Made by a program: the position numbers and the translations under genes
Shown: in pieces, positions 7,315 to 14,831 of the stretch
How positions within the stretch are numbered: position 1 is the first letter of the stretch
Layout: the number at the start of each line of letters is the position of its first letter
Notes under the pieces: model-generated
Database searches by the model: none
What the model saw: only the letters and a program-made list of their open reading frames with translations
Told to the model about the DNA's origin: nothing
Assembly: GCA_018434645.1 (NCBI GenBank)
Contig: JAHDOX010000151.1
Location: 1-15,138 of the forward strand
Source: Synergistales bacterium
GTDB taxonomy: Bacteria > Synergistota > Synergistia > Synergistales > Thermovirgaceae
DNA: 15,138 nt
Reading direction: 5' to 3'

Positions 7315-8702
7315 CCCCGCTCTACAGGGAAGGCAGCCGTGCCGTACGCGGCGTGAGCGGACCCCTCCTTTTCGTGGAAAACGTCCCCGGCGCCGGATTC
7401 GGGGAGCTGGTCTCCATAGAGGCGGACGGGCACCGGCTTTCGGGGCAGATACTGGATGTGGAGGAAGGACTTTGCATCATTCAGGTCTTCGAGGACACCA
7501 TCGGTGTCAGGTCGGGCAAAACCACGGTCTGGCTGGAGAAAGACATCGCGAAAATTCCCGTTGGGAGGAGTTTGTTGGGGAGGATATTAAACGGCAGGGG
7601 AAAACCCATAGACGGGCTTGGTGAAATAGGGTACGTGGAGGACGAACTTCCCGTGCACGGGCTTCCCCTTAATCCTGTAAAAAGATCCAGTCCCAACGCC
7701 TTTGTCCAGACGGGCATCTCGTCCATAGACATCATGAATACCCTCGTCAGGGGGCAGAAACTCCCGATTTTCTCCGGTTCGGGGCTTCCGGCGGGCCAAA
7801 TCGCCGCGCAGATCGTAAATAACGCGACGGTGCCTTCCGCGGCGTCCAAATTCCTCGTGGTGTTCGCCGCCATGGGTATTACCTCGAGGGAAGCGGATTT
7901 CTTCGTCGAAGCGTTCAGCTCTTCAGGTGCGGTGGATCACGGTGTGTTTTTCATAAACACCGCCGGCGAGTCGGCGGTGGAAAGGACCCTGACACCGCGT
8001 CTGGCTCTGACGGCGGCGGAGTATTTCGCCTACACTTTGGGCTACGACGTACTGGTGGTAATGACCGACATGTTGTATTACTGCGAGTCCCTGAGGGAGA
8101 TCGGGGCCGCACGCGAAGAAGTCCCGGGCCGCAGAGGCTTTCCCGGTTACATGTATTCGGACCTTGCGAGCATCTACGAGCGGGCAGGCTGTGTCTCCGG
8201 AAGGCCCGGAAGCATAACGCAGATCCCTATCATCACCATGCCCGACGACGACATGACTCACCCCGTGGTAGACCTTTCCGGCTATATCACCGAAGGGCAG
8301 ATAGTGCTTGACAGGAGCCTCGCCGACAGGGGGGTTTACCCCCCCATAAATGTATTGCCGAGTTTGAGCAGGCTAATGAACAAGGGTATAGGAAAAAACA
8401 AGACGACAGAGGAGCACAGGGCGCTTGCAGACCAGCTCTATGCCAGTTATGCCCGTGCGAAGGAGGTCGAAAGGCTCCGTTTGATAGTCGGCGATGACGG
8501 CCTGACCAATGACGAACGTCAATTTCTGAAATTCGGGGCGGTTTTTGAGAAAAACTTTTTGCACCAGGGCGAAGGGCCCAGAAACCTCGAGGAATCGCTT
8601 CAGGTCTCCTGGCAATGCCTTTCCACCCTGCCCGACGAGTTGCTTTTCAAGCTTCCTCCTTCGGTCATAAGGCAGAAGATAAGAAAGGCGGCAAGTCAAT
8701 GA
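7311..8702 (+). CDS. atpB: V-type ATPase non-catalytic subunit B
   Basis: This 463-residue protein alternates with A in the hexamer. As expected for B it has no P-loop; the equivalent site reads SGSGLP (155-160). Family blocks include SLREIGAAREEVPGRRGFPGYMYSDLASIYERAG (from about 260), ITMPDDDMTHPVVDLSGYITEGQI and INVLPSLSRLMNKGIG. R354 in SLSRLM is at the place of the arginine finger that completes the catalytic site of A (E. hirae R350, by family comparison). GGAGGTGG at 7296-7303 precedes ATG 7311, which overlaps the A stop as ATGA. The end overlaps subunit D the same way. Confidence 0.98.
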   Translation: MTPLYREGSRAVRGVSGPLLFVENVPGAGFGELVSIEADGHRLSGQILDVEEGLCIIQVFEDTIGVRSGKTTVWLEKDIAKIPVGRSLLGRILNGRGKPIDGLGEIGYVEDELPVHGLPLNPVKRSSPNAFVQTGISSIDIMNTLVRGQKLPIFSGSGLPAGQIAAQIVNNATVPSAASKFLVVFAAMGITSREADFFVEAFSSSGAVDHGVFFINTAGESAVERTLTPRLALTAAEYFAYTLGYDVLVVMTDMLYYCESLREIGAAREEVPGRRGFPGYMYSDLASIYERAGCVSGRPGSITQIPIITMPDDDMTHPVVDLSGYITEGQIVLDRSLADRGVYPPINVLPSLSRLMNKGIGKNKTTEEHRALADQLYASYARAKEVERLRLIVGDDGLTNDERQFLKFGAVFEKNFLHQGEGPRNLEESLQVSWQCLSTLPDELLFKLPPSVIRQKIRKAASQ

Positions 8703-9373
8703 ACGGTCACAGGCCCCCCACGAGGGACACCGTTATGGATCTTCGCAGGCAGGCGGAGATCGTAAAATTCGGCAAAGGCCTTCTCGAAAAAAAGAAGGAT
8801 GCGCTGCTCAGGGCGATCGACGAAGACAGAAGGGCCCTGGCGAAGGTGGAGCGGGAATTTATGGACCATGTGAGAAAAACGGCTTACAGCTACGGCATAG
8901 TGAGGATGTTTGAGGGCTCCTCTTTCATCAGGCTTCTAGCCGTAGGACGGAAGACGGTTACCGTGAGCAGCGAGCGTTGCAACCTCATGGGCTGTACCTA
9001 CTACCAGTATAAGCCGCACAAAAGCGAGACGGGCATCCCCCTGGAGGAATCGTCCATGGACCCTGCCCTGACCTCCCCTTATGTAGATGAGCTAATGGAG
9101 CACCTGAGATGGGCGGAGCGGCTTTTGTGGACCTACATAAACCTGAAGCTGAAAATCAGGGCACTGGAGAAGGAACTGAAAAAGACCATGCACAAGGTGA
9201 ACACCCTGGAACATACGGTAATGCCTGATTTGCAAAACGATCTGAAACGCATAGTGGATATCCTCGAGGAACGCGAGCGGCAGGAGAGATTTGCCTTAAA
9301 GAAATTCTCTAAAAGAAAGAAGGCCTCGAAGGTGTACCCTTCGGAAAAAGGCCTGAAAGAAGCCGGTCCGTGA
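8699..9373 (+). CDS. atpD: V-type ATPase subunit D (central rotor shaft)
   Basis: The product has 224 residues. It begins with PPTRDTVMDLRRQAEIVKFGKGLLEKKKDALL, the conserved N-terminal helix, and has a long C-terminal helix with KTMHKVNTLEHTVMPDLQNDLKRIVDILEERERQERFALKKFSKRKK, the counterpart of the family's T..RVNALE..iP.l..tI..I...L.E.ERe. These two helices form the antiparallel coiled coil that turns inside A3B3. The middle part (residues about 70-130) has a Cys-containing SERCNLMGCTYYQY stretch that I do not recognise as a family motif. Start ATG 8699 overlaps the B stop as ATGA; the frame is open further upstream but only inside subunit B. It is the last ATPase gene; its stop overlaps rlmH. 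Confidence 0.95.
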   Translation: MNGHRPPTRDTVMDLRRQAEIVKFGKGLLEKKKDALLRAIDEDRRALAKVEREFMDHVRKTAYSYGIVRMFEGSSFIRLLAVGRKTVTVSSERCNLMGCTYYQYKPHKSETGIPLEESSMDPALTSPYVDELMEHLRWAERLLWTYINLKLKIRALEKELKKTMHKVNTLEHTVMPDLQNDLKRIVDILEERERQERFALKKFSKRKKASKVYPSEKGLKEAGP

Positions 9374-9834
9374 AGGTCCGCGTACGCGTAGTTGGTGTGC
9401 CCAAGACGCCCTATTACAGGGAAGGAATTGAAGATTATCTCCGTCGCCTCCAAAAGTATCTTCCCGTATCCCTGGAATTTGTGCGGGGAAAAAGCGGGCG
9501 AAGCGAAAAAGCCCGTGCAGTGCGTGAGGAAAGCCTTAATTTGCTCGATGGAGTGCCTGAAAGGGACCACGTAGCCTTGCTGGACGTCAAAGGGCAGGCC
9601 AAAGGAAGCGTCGAGTTTTCAAAATGGCTTTACAGGGTCCTGGGACAAACCCGGGGCTCTCTCGTTTTCTGCATTGGTGGTCCTTACGGAGTTTCCAGAA
9701 AGCTGATTGACCGGGCGGATTCGAGGATATCTCTTTCGGCCATGACCCTCCCTCATGAAATGTGCCTCCTCTTGCTTCTCGAACAGCTTTACAGGGCGGC
9801 TACCATTCATGCAGGAGGTTCCTACCATCATTGA
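9370..9834 (+). CDS. rlmH: 23S rRNA (pseudouridine-1915 N3)-methyltransferase RlmH
   Basis: This 154-residue SPOUT-class methyltransferase uses S-adenosylmethionine to methylate pseudouridine 1915 in helix 69 of 23S rRNA on assembled 70S ribosomes. The trefoil-knot signature is clear: FCIGGPYGVS at 100-109, ISLSAMTLPHEMCLLLLLEQLYRA and the conserved C-terminus GGSYHH. Length is normal for the family (about 155-160). Start is GTG 9370, overlapping the subunit D stop as GTGA, so it is probably translated as the last gene of the ATPase run. Nothing suggests a functional link to the ATPase. A candidate promoter for the next operon overlaps its stop. Confidence 0.96.
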   Translation: MKVRVRVVGVPKTPYYREGIEDYLRRLQKYLPVSLEFVRGKSGRSEKARAVREESLNLLDGVPERDHVALLDVKGQAKGSVEFSKWLYRVLGQTRGSLVFCIGGPYGVSRKLIDRADSRISLSAMTLPHEMCLLLLLEQLYRAATIHAGGSYHH

Positions 9835-9859
9835 TTGAACCTGGACTAGGCATTAGAAT
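9831..9859 (+). promoter_or_regulatory. Candidate sigma-70-type promoter for ybaB-recR operon
   Basis: TTGATT (9831-9836, overlapping the rlmH stop) and TAGAAT (9854-9859) are separated by 17 bases. They match the -35 consensus at four of six positions and the -10 at five of six. The 61-nt gap 9835-9895 is the first real intergenic space after nine kilobases of overlapping genes, which supports a new transcript starting here. Judged by eye only. Confidence 0.45.
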
Positions 9860-9882
9860 GCTTTTGACGCAGGCTTCAAAGA

Positions 9883-9888
9883 AAGGAT
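9883..9888 (+). promoter_or_regulatory. Ribosome binding site fixing the ybaB start
   Basis: AAGGAT sits seven bases before ATG 9896. The alternative in-frame ATG at 9887 overlaps this site and would have no ribosome binding site of its own, so 9896 is preferred. Confidence 0.6.
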
Positions 9889-9895
9889 GATAACC

Positions 9896-10204
9896 ATGAA
9901 AATGGAACAAATGCTCAAGCAGGCACAGAAAATGCAAGCCGAAATCGCCAGGATCCAGGAAGAACTGTCCAGGGAAGTAGTGGAAGGTTCTTCCGGCGGC
10001 GGCATGGTTCGTGTTACGGCTAACGGACAGGGGGAAATCCTTGCGATCAATATCGAAAAGGACGTAATCGATCCCGAAGAAAAGGAAATGCTCGAAGACC
10101 TCGTAATAGCTGCGATTCACGATGCGGTGGAAAAGAGCAAGGAACTCGCCCAGTCACGCCTCGGCAAAATCGGCCAGGGACTGGGTCTCCCGGGCTTTAT
10201 GTAG
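9896..10204 (+). CDS. YbaB/EbfC family nucleoid-associated protein
   Basis: This 102-residue protein opens with an N-terminal helical part (MEQMLKQAQKMQAEIARIQEEL). The conserved core EGSSGGGMVRVTANGQGEILAINIEKDVIDPEEKEMLEDLVIAAIHDAVEK follows, and the tail is Gly/Leu-rich. The family forms DNA-binding homodimers that coat and compact the nucleoid and may affect transcription. Placement directly before recR (11-nt gap) is the widespread bacterial arrangement; dnaX, which often precedes the pair, is not here. Start ATG 9896 was chosen for its ribosome binding site; ATG 9887 would add three residues. Confidence 0.95.
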   Translation: MKMEQMLKQAQKMQAEIARIQEELSREVVEGSSGGGMVRVTANGQGEILAINIEKDVIDPEEKEMLEDLVIAAIHDAVEKSKELAQSRLGKIGQGLGLPGFM

Positions 10205-10215
10205 GGGATGCAGAA

Positions 10216-10845
10216 GTGACGAGAGGACCACTTGAACAAGCCGTCAGTCTTTTGGGCAAGCTCCCGGGCGTAGGTGAGAAGACGGCGCGCCGGTTTGCCC
10301 TTTATATCCTGCAACAGCCCAGGGCTTTTACGAGAGAACTTGCTTCGGCCCTGCTCGAGTTGAGGGAACAAACGGTACCGTGCTCGGTCTGTGGAAACAT
10401 TACCACGGAAGAAGAGGACCCCTGCCCGATCTGCAGCGATCCCTTGAGGGACCGCTCTACACTTTGTGTTCTCGAATCCGTGGAGGACATGTTGAGCTTC
10501 GAACAATCGGGTGCCTATTCGGGTCTTTACTTCATCCTTGGAGGGCGTGTCTCGCCACTGGACGGGGAAGATCTGGATCCGAAAAGGATAGATGCGCTGA
10601 AAGAATACGTGATGTCAGGGGCATTCACGGAAGTGATCATCGCCACAAATCCCAGGGTAGAAGGGGATTTGACGTTTTTTACAGTTCTCGACACTCTCGA
10701 TGACTGTGATGTTAAAGTGACGAGGCTGGCTTTCGGACTACCCCTGGGCGGCAGTATTGGATATGCCGACAGGGTGACTCTGCATGCCTCTTTAGAGTCG
10801 CGGGTAGATGCAAGACAACATGACAAAAAGACAGAAAGGGAGTGA
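10216..10845 (+). CDS. recR: Recombination mediator protein RecR
   Basis: RecR works with RecF/RecO to load RecA on SSB-coated single-stranded DNA at gaps. The 209 residues show an N-terminal helix-hairpin-helix (LLGKLPGVGEKTARRFALYIL), a zinc finger with C56, C59, C70 and C73, then a Toprim domain (CVLESVEDMLSFEQSGAYSGLYFILGGRVSPLDG, EVIIATNPRVEGDLT). The C-terminal VTRLAFGLPLGGSIGYADRVTLHASLESR block ends the conserved part. About ten extra polar residues follow. All four zinc ligands are intact. GTG 10216 is the start, with AGGGGAT at 10203-10209 overlapping the ybaB stop. It lies six bases before the next gene. Confidence 0.97.
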   Translation: MTRGPLEQAVSLLGKLPGVGEKTARRFALYILQQPRAFTRELASALLELREQTVPCSVCGNITTEEEDPCPICSDPLRDRSTLCVLESVEDMLSFEQSGAYSGLYFILGGRVSPLDGEDLDPKRIDALKEYVMSGAFTEVIIATNPRVEGDLTFFTVLDTLDDCDVKVTRLAFGLPLGGSIGYADRVTLHASLESRVDARQHDKKTERE

Positions 10846-10851
10846 TGCTCT

Positions 10852-12030
10852 ATGGCTGAAGGATTCGCAAGGGTTTTAAATTTTCTTGCCAGAGGCATCC
10901 TTGCGCTTCTGGGCGGAGTCGTCGGTTACCAGCTCGCTTTGTGGACAATCGGTCACCAATGGTGGCCCTGGGTGGATTTTCCCCAGGTAATGGTTCCTTA
11001 TATCCTCTTGATCATTGCCTTTGGGCTTGTCGGTTACCTGATTACCCCCGTTTTTACGAAATTCCTCGGCTTTATTGGTTTATCTTTGGAAAAAAACCTC
11101 GAAAACCTCAGCTGGCACGATATTTCCGTAGCCACCATCGGCCTTATTGCAGGACTTTTGGTGGCCAACCTTATAGCCCTGCCTCTTGCCGATCTTCCCG
11201 TTATCGGCAGCTACATAGCGATTTTTCTGAATATCGTCCTCGGATATATAGGTGCCAGGATTTTCCTCAAGCGCAGGGAGGAGATCCAGGGCATGTGGTC
11301 TTCGATAGGTGGCCTGAAAGACCGGTTGAGTATCAAGGGGCGAAAGTACAAACACCCCGGAGACCAGGGAGAGTCTTCCCATCCGGGTTTTGAAACGCTG
11401 GAAACCCCCGAAAACAGGGCTTCAGTGAAATTACTTGATACCAGCGTAATTATCGACGGAAGGATTCTGGACATAGCTTCAACGGGCTTTCTGGAGGGGA
11501 CCTTCGTCCTCCCCGGTTTTGTTCTCACAGAGCTTCAGGCCGTGGCCGATTCCACCGATCCTACGAGGCGGACCAAGGGGCGAAGGGGACTGGATGTCAT
11601 CAACGAAATGCAGAAAATTCCCTATATATCGCTGCAGATAGTGGAGACACCGCTGAAGGACCTCGGGGTCGACTCGGTGGATGAAGGGCTCGTTGCCCTG
11701 GCCAGGGTAATGAATGCGAAGGTTGTGACCACCGACTACAACCTCAACAAAATAGCCCAGATACAGGGAATAGAAGTTCTCAACGTCAACGAGCTGGCAA
11801 ACGCCATGAAGCCGATGCTCCTTCCGGGGGAAGGGGTTACCGTGGACGTTATAAGGGAAGGCAAGGAACCTCACCAGGGAGTAGGCTACCTGGACGACGG
11901 AACCATGATAGTCGTCGAGGAAGGCGAGAAATACATCGGAAAAAGGATAGAAGTGGTGGTAACTTCCATGCTGCAGACGTCGGCCGGCAGGATGGTTTTC
12001 GGAAAGATCAAAAAAGAGGTCAGGTCGTAA
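10852..12030 (+). CDS. Membrane-anchored PIN-TRAM domain protein (YacL type)
   Basis: The protein has 392 residues. Four predicted membrane helices (about 12-34, 46-65, 92-111, 118-138) are followed by a linker and a cytoplasmic PIN nuclease-like domain (about 190-315). A C-terminal TRAM domain runs from about 322 to 388 (PGEGVTVDVIREGKEPHQGVGYLDDGTMIVVEEG). The PIN acidic residues are present: D196 in LLDTSVIIDGR, E227 in LTELQ, D277 in VDEGLVALA and D295 in VTTDYNLNKIA, so metal-dependent RNase activity is plausible. B. subtilis YacL has the same architecture and also sits just before ispD and ispF; its substrate is not well defined. AGGGAG at 10838-10843 precedes ATG 10852. The stop codon directly abuts the ispDF start. 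Confidence 0.93.
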   Translation: MAEGFARVLNFLARGILALLGGVVGYQLALWTIGHQWWPWVDFPQVMVPYILLIIAFGLVGYLITPVFTKFLGFIGLSLEKNLENLSWHDISVATIGLIAGLLVANLIALPLADLPVIGSYIAIFLNIVLGYIGARIFLKRREEIQGMWSSIGGLKDRLSIKGRKYKHPGDQGESSHPGFETLETPENRASVKLLDTSVIIDGRILDIASTGFLEGTFVLPGFVLTELQAVADSTDPTRRTKGRRGLDVINEMQKIPYISLQIVETPLKDLGVDSVDEGLVALARVMNAKVVTTDYNLNKIAQIQGIEVLNVNELANAMKPMLLPGEGVTVDVIREGKEPHQGVGYLDDGTMIVVEEGEKYIGKRIEVVVTSMLQTSAGRMVFGKIKKEVRS

Positions 12031-13194
12031 ATGGAATGGTCGTTCATAATACTGGCTGCAGGTGAAAGCCGTCGATTCGGGAAAGTAAACAAACTCGACC
12101 GGGATCTTGAGGGTCTTCCCGTTTGGATGTGGAGCGTGGACCTGGCGGAGCGACTCATGAAGGCGGGGAAAATACAGGAAACGGTGCTGGTTGTCCCGAA
12201 AGGACAAGAGGAAAAGTTCCGCGACCGGGTCGAAGGGCTTGAGGGAAGATGGTTTGTCGCCGCGGGCGGGAAAAGTCGCACAGAATCGGTCATAAAAGGC
12301 CTTGAAAGGGCACGTTGTGAGAGAGTTCTCCTGCACGATGCGGCGAGGCCTTTTGCGAGTGCAGGTTTGTGCGAAAGGGTAATGGAAAAGGTTCGAAGAG
12401 GAATTGGAGTGATACCCCTGATCCCTGTGTCCGACGCCTTGAAAAAAATAGAAGATGAAAGGCCGCCGAGACATATTGAGAGGGACAGACTTTTTGCGAC
12501 CCAGACGCCCCAGGGCTTTTTTCGCGAGGAGATTTTGTCCCTTTTGTCAAGAAGGACCAAATCCTGTGCGGACGAGGGGCAGGCATGGATGGAAGCGGGG
12601 TTGAAACTGGAGACCGTGAAAGGGTTTTCTGAAAACTTCAAGATTACCTATCCGGAGGATTTGGACCTGGCCGAAAAGGTTGCAAGAGGAAGGCGCAAGA
12701 TCAGGACCGGTATAGGATACGACATTCATCCTCTCGCGCCGGGCAGGAGCCTTGTCCTGGGAGGGTATCCCATCGAGTCCAACCTGGGGCCGGTGGGTCA
12801 TTCCGATGGGGATGCCCTTTGTCACGCAATCAGCGACGCACTCCTCGGCGCGGCCGGACAGCCGGATATCGGGACGTTGTTCCCCGCTTCCGACCCTTCC
12901 ATCAAAGGGATCAGTAGTACAAAAATCCTGTCCGACGTGATCGACAGGCTCAAAACTTGCCTCTGGTCCGTGGAATGGGTGGATGCAGTGGTGGTGTTGC
13001 AGACTCCTAGGATCGCGCAAGACATTGCGCGCATAAAGGAGTCCCTCGATGGTGTTTTCACAGACCACGGTTTTGCAGGAATCGTAAATGTTCGAGTGAA
13101 AAGTGGTGAACGAACCGGCCCCGTTGGTGATTCCGAGGCGGTCATGTGTTATGCCGTCGTCACGATTTCGGGTATCGAAACACCCCGGGATTGA
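12031..13194 (+). CDS. ispDF: Bifunctional IspD-IspF (MEP isoprenoid pathway)
   Basis: This 387-residue fusion has IspD at about 1-222 and IspF from about 225. IspD joins CTP to methylerythritol phosphate; it shows LAAGESRRFG (8-17), a lysine at 21, GGKSRTESV, LLHDAARPF (100-108) and ATQTPQGF (156-163). IspF cyclises CDP-ME 2-phosphate to MEcPP; metal ligands D231, H233 and H265 are present, with GHSDGDALCHAISDALLGAAGQPDIG and a KGISS segment. The IspF C-terminal block, normally KATTTExLGFTGRGEG, reads RVKSGERTGPVGDSE (355-369): the Thr pair and the Arg of the nucleotide site are replaced, although E360 and E369 are kept. Start ATG 12031 touches the previous stop. IspE, which acts between the two activities, is not in the window. 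The fusion is clear; full IspF activity is likely but unproven. Confidence 0.93.
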   Translation: MEWSFIILAAGESRRFGKVNKLDRDLEGLPVWMWSVDLAERLMKAGKIQETVLVVPKGQEEKFRDRVEGLEGRWFVAAGGKSRTESVIKGLERARCERVLLHDAARPFASAGLCERVMEKVRRGIGVIPLIPVSDALKKIEDERPPRHIERDRLFATQTPQGFFREEILSLLSRRTKSCADEGQAWMEAGLKLETVKGFSENFKITYPEDLDLAEKVARGRRKIRTGIGYDIHPLAPGRSLVLGGYPIESNLGPVGHSDGDALCHAISDALLGAAGQPDIGTLFPASDPSIKGISSTKILSDVIDRLKTCLWSVEWVDAVVVLQTPRIAQDIARIKESLDGVFTDHGFAGIVNVRVKSGERTGPVGDSEAVMCYAVVTISGIETPRD

Positions 13195-13202
13195 GACGTT
13201 TC

Positions 13203-13231
13203 TTGCATATCACGTAAGCAGGGGATAAAAT
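13203..13231 (+). promoter_or_regulatory. Candidate promoter for guaB
   Basis: TTGCAT (13203-13208) and TAAAAT (13226-13231) are spaced by 17 bases. The -10 matches consensus at five of six positions and the -35 at only three. The site lies just after the ispDF stop in a 149-nt gap, leaving a leader of about 105 nt before guaB. Confidence 0.4.
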
Positions 13232-13290
13232 CTCGGGCTAACGAACCGCAAGGAGTTCGACAAAGACAAGGCAACAGGCCGAAAATACAG

Positions 13291-13318
13291 CATCAAAGGC
13301 GGCGGCTTGATGTTTTGT
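13291..13318 (+). terminator. Hairpin with T run in the guaB leader (weak terminator or attenuator)
   Basis: CATCAA (13291-13296) and TTGATG (13307-13312) are perfect inverted arms around a 10-base GC-rich loop, followed by TTTTGT at 13313-13318. It lies ten bases before the guaB ribosome binding site. It may end the ispDF transcript or act as a leader attenuator. The stem is short and AT-rich, so it may also have no function. Confidence 0.3.
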
Positions 13319-13327
13319 ACGATTTGT

Positions 13328-13334
13328 AAGGAGG
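13328..13334 (+). promoter_or_regulatory. Ribosome binding site of guaB
   Basis: AAGGAGG lies nine bases before ATG 13344 and fixes the start. It is a full-strength site, in contrast to the overlap-coupled starts upstream. Confidence 0.75.
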
Positions 13335-13343
13335 CGAACAGAC

Positions 13344-14816
13344 ATGGAAAGGGACCGTTTCGTTCCCGACGAAGGGTTGACTTTCGACGATATGCTTCTC
13401 GTTCCCGGGTATTGCGAAGTACTTCCGTCACAGGTCAGGATTCATTCACGACTTACACCCCAGATATCGCTGAATATACCTATTTGTAGTGCAGCCATGG
13501 ACACCGTAACGGAAGGGAAGCTCGCCATCGCCCTTGCCAGGGAGGGCGGCCTGGGAATCGTTCACAAGAACATGAGCACCGAGGAGCAGGTTGCTGAGAT
13601 AGACAAGGTGAAACGTTCCGAGTCGGGCGTTATAGTTGACCCCTTTTACCTGCATCCCGACAACAAGGTTTCCGAAGCGGTGGAGCTTATGGAACACTAT
13701 CATATTTCGGGTGTTCCAATAGTGGACGAAGACAAGAAACTCGTCGGTATAATCACCAACCGGGATCTGAGGTTCGTCTCGGAATACGAACAGCCCATAA
13801 AAGAAGTCATGACCAAAGAAAACCTGATTACCGCCCCGGAAGGGACTAAACTCGAAGGGGCTACGGAGATACTGCGCAGGCACAAGGTCGAAAAACTGCC
13901 TATCGTAGATGCCGATGGTGTGTTAAAGGGGCTTGTAACCATAAAGGACATAAGGAAAGCCAGAGACTTCCCGAATGCCTGCAAGGACGAACACGGACGT
14001 TTGCGCGTCGGTGCCGCCCTCGGTGTAGGGGAAGAGGCCCTTGCAGCAGCGGAAATATTCATCGACGCAGGGGCGGACGTACTCGTGGTCGATACTGCAC
14101 ATGGTCATTCCAGGCCTGTCATCGAGACGGTAAGGGCACTACGAAAAAGACATCCCGGTGTGCCGCTCATTGCTGGAAATATCGCTACCGGGGAAGCCGC
14201 CGAAGCGCTTATTGAAGCAGGAGCGGACGGAGTAAAAGTAGGGGTCGGACCAGGGTCTATCTGTACCACCAGGGTTGTCGCCGGCATAGGCGTTCCTCAG
14301 CTGACGGCCATTATGGCTGCTGCTCGAGTGGCTCACAAAAAGGGCAAGACCGTCATAGCAGACGGCGGCATAAGGTATTCGGGGGACGTGGCAAAAGCCA
14401 TAGCCGCAGGAGCCGATTCGGTAATGATAGGGTCTCTTTTCGCCGGTACCGATGAAAGCCCTGGGGAAGTCGTCATCTATAGAGGGCGCTCCTTCAAAAG
14501 TTACAGGGGAATGGGTTCTTTGGGCGCCATGAAGGAAGGAAGAAGCAGAGAGAGATACTTCCAGCAGGACCGTCCGGATGAAAAACTGGTACCCGAAGGA
14601 ATAGAAGGCCTGGTGCCATATAAGGGTCCCCTTGGCGGGGTTGTACAGCAGCTTGTAGGGGGACTTCGCGCCGGCATGGGTTATGTAGGTGCAGCGGACA
14701 TAGCGGATTTGCAGGCCAAAAGCAGGTTCGTAAAGATCACAGCCGCAGGGGTAAAAGAAAGCCATCCCCACGACGTGGTTATCACCAAGGAGGCGCCGAA
14801 CTACTGGATGGAATAA
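13344..14816 (+). CDS. guaB: IMP dehydrogenase
   Basis: This 490-residue enzyme oxidises IMP to XMP with NAD+, the committed step of GMP synthesis in the cytosol. The TIM-barrel catalytic domain is split by a CBS pair (about residues 94-210: VSEAVELMEHYHISGVPIV, ITNRDLRF, IKEVMTKENLITAPEG, EKLPIVDADGVLKGLVTIKDI). Catalytic C307 sits in GVGPGSICTTRVV. The substrate loop DGGIRYSGDVAKAIAAGADSVMIG, YRGMGSLGAM and the mobile flap with the Arg-Tyr pair R404/Y405 (SRERYFQ) are all intact. Length is typical of bacterial GuaB. It has its own leader with a candidate promoter and is followed by a tandem repeat array, so it is probably a single-gene transcript. Confidence 0.98.
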   Translation: MERDRFVPDEGLTFDDMLLVPGYCEVLPSQVRIHSRLTPQISLNIPICSAAMDTVTEGKLAIALAREGGLGIVHKNMSTEEQVAEIDKVKRSESGVIVDPFYLHPDNKVSEAVELMEHYHISGVPIVDEDKKLVGIITNRDLRFVSEYEQPIKEVMTKENLITAPEGTKLEGATEILRRHKVEKLPIVDADGVLKGLVTIKDIRKARDFPNACKDEHGRLRVGAALGVGEEALAAAEIFIDAGADVLVVDTAHGHSRPVIETVRALRKRHPGVPLIAGNIATGEAAEALIEAGADGVKVGVGPGSICTTRVVAGIGVPQLTAIMAAARVAHKKGKTVIADGGIRYSGDVAKAIAAGADSVMIGSLFAGTDESPGEVVIYRGRSFKSYRGMGSLGAMKEGRSRERYFQQDRPDEKLVPEGIEGLVPYKGPLGGVVQQLVGGLRAGMGYVGAADIADLQAKSRFVKITAAGVKESHPHDVVITKEAPNYWME

Positions 14817-14831
14817 AATAAATCCGTATAC

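Noticed and set aside
8615..8698. Upstream in-frame extension of subunit D
   Set aside because: The extension lies inside subunit B; ATG 8699 forms the ATGA overlap used at other junctions and starts the conserved D sequence.
9835..9840. TTGAAC as an alternative -35 box before ybaB
   Set aside because: Its spacing to TAGAAT is only 13 bases, too short for a sigma-70-type promoter; TTGATT at 9831 gives 17.
11479..12474. Minus-strand open frame of 331 codons
   Set aside because: It lies fully opposite the PIN-TRAM and ispDF genes. Its composition is rich in Phe, Ser, Pro and His, as expected of an antisense shadow, and no family is recognisable.
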